The notes under the pieces are model-generated. The model searched no databases. It saw only the letters and a program-made list of their open reading frames with translations, and had not been told where the DNA came from. The position numbers and the translations under genes were made by a program. A stretch of DNA of 64,000 bases from NCBI RefSeq assembly GCF_043555885.1, contig NZ_JBIGHX010000011.1, positions 124,001 through 188,000 on the forward strand, read 5' to 3'. This document shows, in pieces, positions 63,871 through 64,000 of this stretch; position 1 is the stretch's first letter; the number at the start of each line of letters is the position of its first letter. This DNA comes from Pelomonas lactea. GTDB lineage: Bacteria; Pseudomonadota; Gammaproteobacteria; Burkholderiales; Burkholderiaceae_C.

Positions 63871-64000
63871 ATGACGCCTGCGCTCAACAAACCCCTGCCG
63901 GAAATTGAGGCTCAAGCCACCGGCGGCGTGAAGTTCACCGCCAACGCCTTCCTGGGCAAGTCGGTCGTGCTGTACTTCTACCCGAAGGACAACACGCCGG
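63871..64000 (+). CDS. bcp: Peroxiredoxin of the Bcp/PrxQ type, N-terminal part (cut by window edge)
   Basis: The first 43 codons are seen: a start MTPALNKPLPEIEAQATGG, then the beta strands leading to SVVLYFYPKDNTP. This is the standard approach to the peroxidatic Cys (usually YPKDNTPGCT), which lies just beyond the window. The family reduces peroxides via thiols. Confidence 0.88.
   Translation, partial: MTPALNKPLPEIEAQATGGVKFTANAFLGKSVVLYFYPKDNTP

Overview
The window is GC-rich (roughly 70%), densely coded bacterial DNA with many 1-8 base stop/start overlaps and frequent GTG/TTG starts. Several features point to a betaproteobacterium of the Burkholderiales, probably the Rubrivivax-Leptothrix-Roseateles group: a PEP-CTERM protein, the run alaA-hom-thrC-moeA-moaD, moaE-crcB-clpB, a short SerB and nadA/nadB. 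This placement rests on gene content I recognise; no search was run. No tRNA, rRNA, CRISPR array or insertion sequence was seen.

Layout. 1-19 kb is mostly housekeeping and transport: the 3' part of mfd, a PEP-CTERM protein, serB, a solute-binding protein, an operon with a thiamine-diphosphate enzyme, three transporters (AI-2E, LysE and MFS families), an AraC regulator, a DUF2892/ECF-sigma pair beside a secreted three-repeat protein, nadA, a ComFB protein, an SPFH/membrane/ribbon-helix-helix operon headed by a 16-bp palindrome, and nadB. 19-27.3 kb is a tandem array of four secreted S9 (prolyl-oligopeptidase-like) peptidases; the third is a pseudogene. 27.3-31.7 kb holds a sterol-desaturase-family enzyme, an AraC regulator, a DUF2804 protein and a diguanylate cyclase. 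31.7-35.3 kb is an iron-uptake unit (PepSY protein, TonB siderophore receptor, small membrane protein) behind a Fur-like box. clpB has a clear heat-shock promoter.

moaE (38.8 kb) and moaD (57.8 kb), which I recall as adjacent in relatives, are separated here by about 19 kb of accessory DNA. Its outer layer looks like a membrane/polyamine system: SPFH-SHOCT protein, DUF4178 protein, DUF350 protein and M48 protease on the left; a beta-propeller protein, membrane-fused spermidine synthase, FAD oxidase lipoprotein, membrane protein and SpeD on the right. Nested inside, on the minus strand, is an 11-gene operon (52194 to 43256) of a kind I cannot match to a described system. It encodes a DsrE-like protein, a soluble S49 peptidase, a PvdE/SyrD-type cyclic-peptide exporter, an LpxL-like acyltransferase, a periplasmic protein, a 41-residue peptide ending in a Cys-Cys-Cys motif, an acyl carrier protein, a ketosynthase, a TlpA-like thioredoxin, a dihaem cytochrome c and a SulP transporter.

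The 41-residue peptide is the most interesting object in the window. A structured leader lies just upstream of it, and an intrinsic terminator lies just downstream, before the ACP gene. That is the arrangement expected for a ribosomally made precursor peptide produced in excess over its modifying enzymes. The reading as a lipidated or redox-active secreted peptide is inference.

The window closes with moaD, moeA, thrC, hom and alaA on the minus strand, a small Mth938-domain protein, and the start of a Bcp-type peroxiredoxin.
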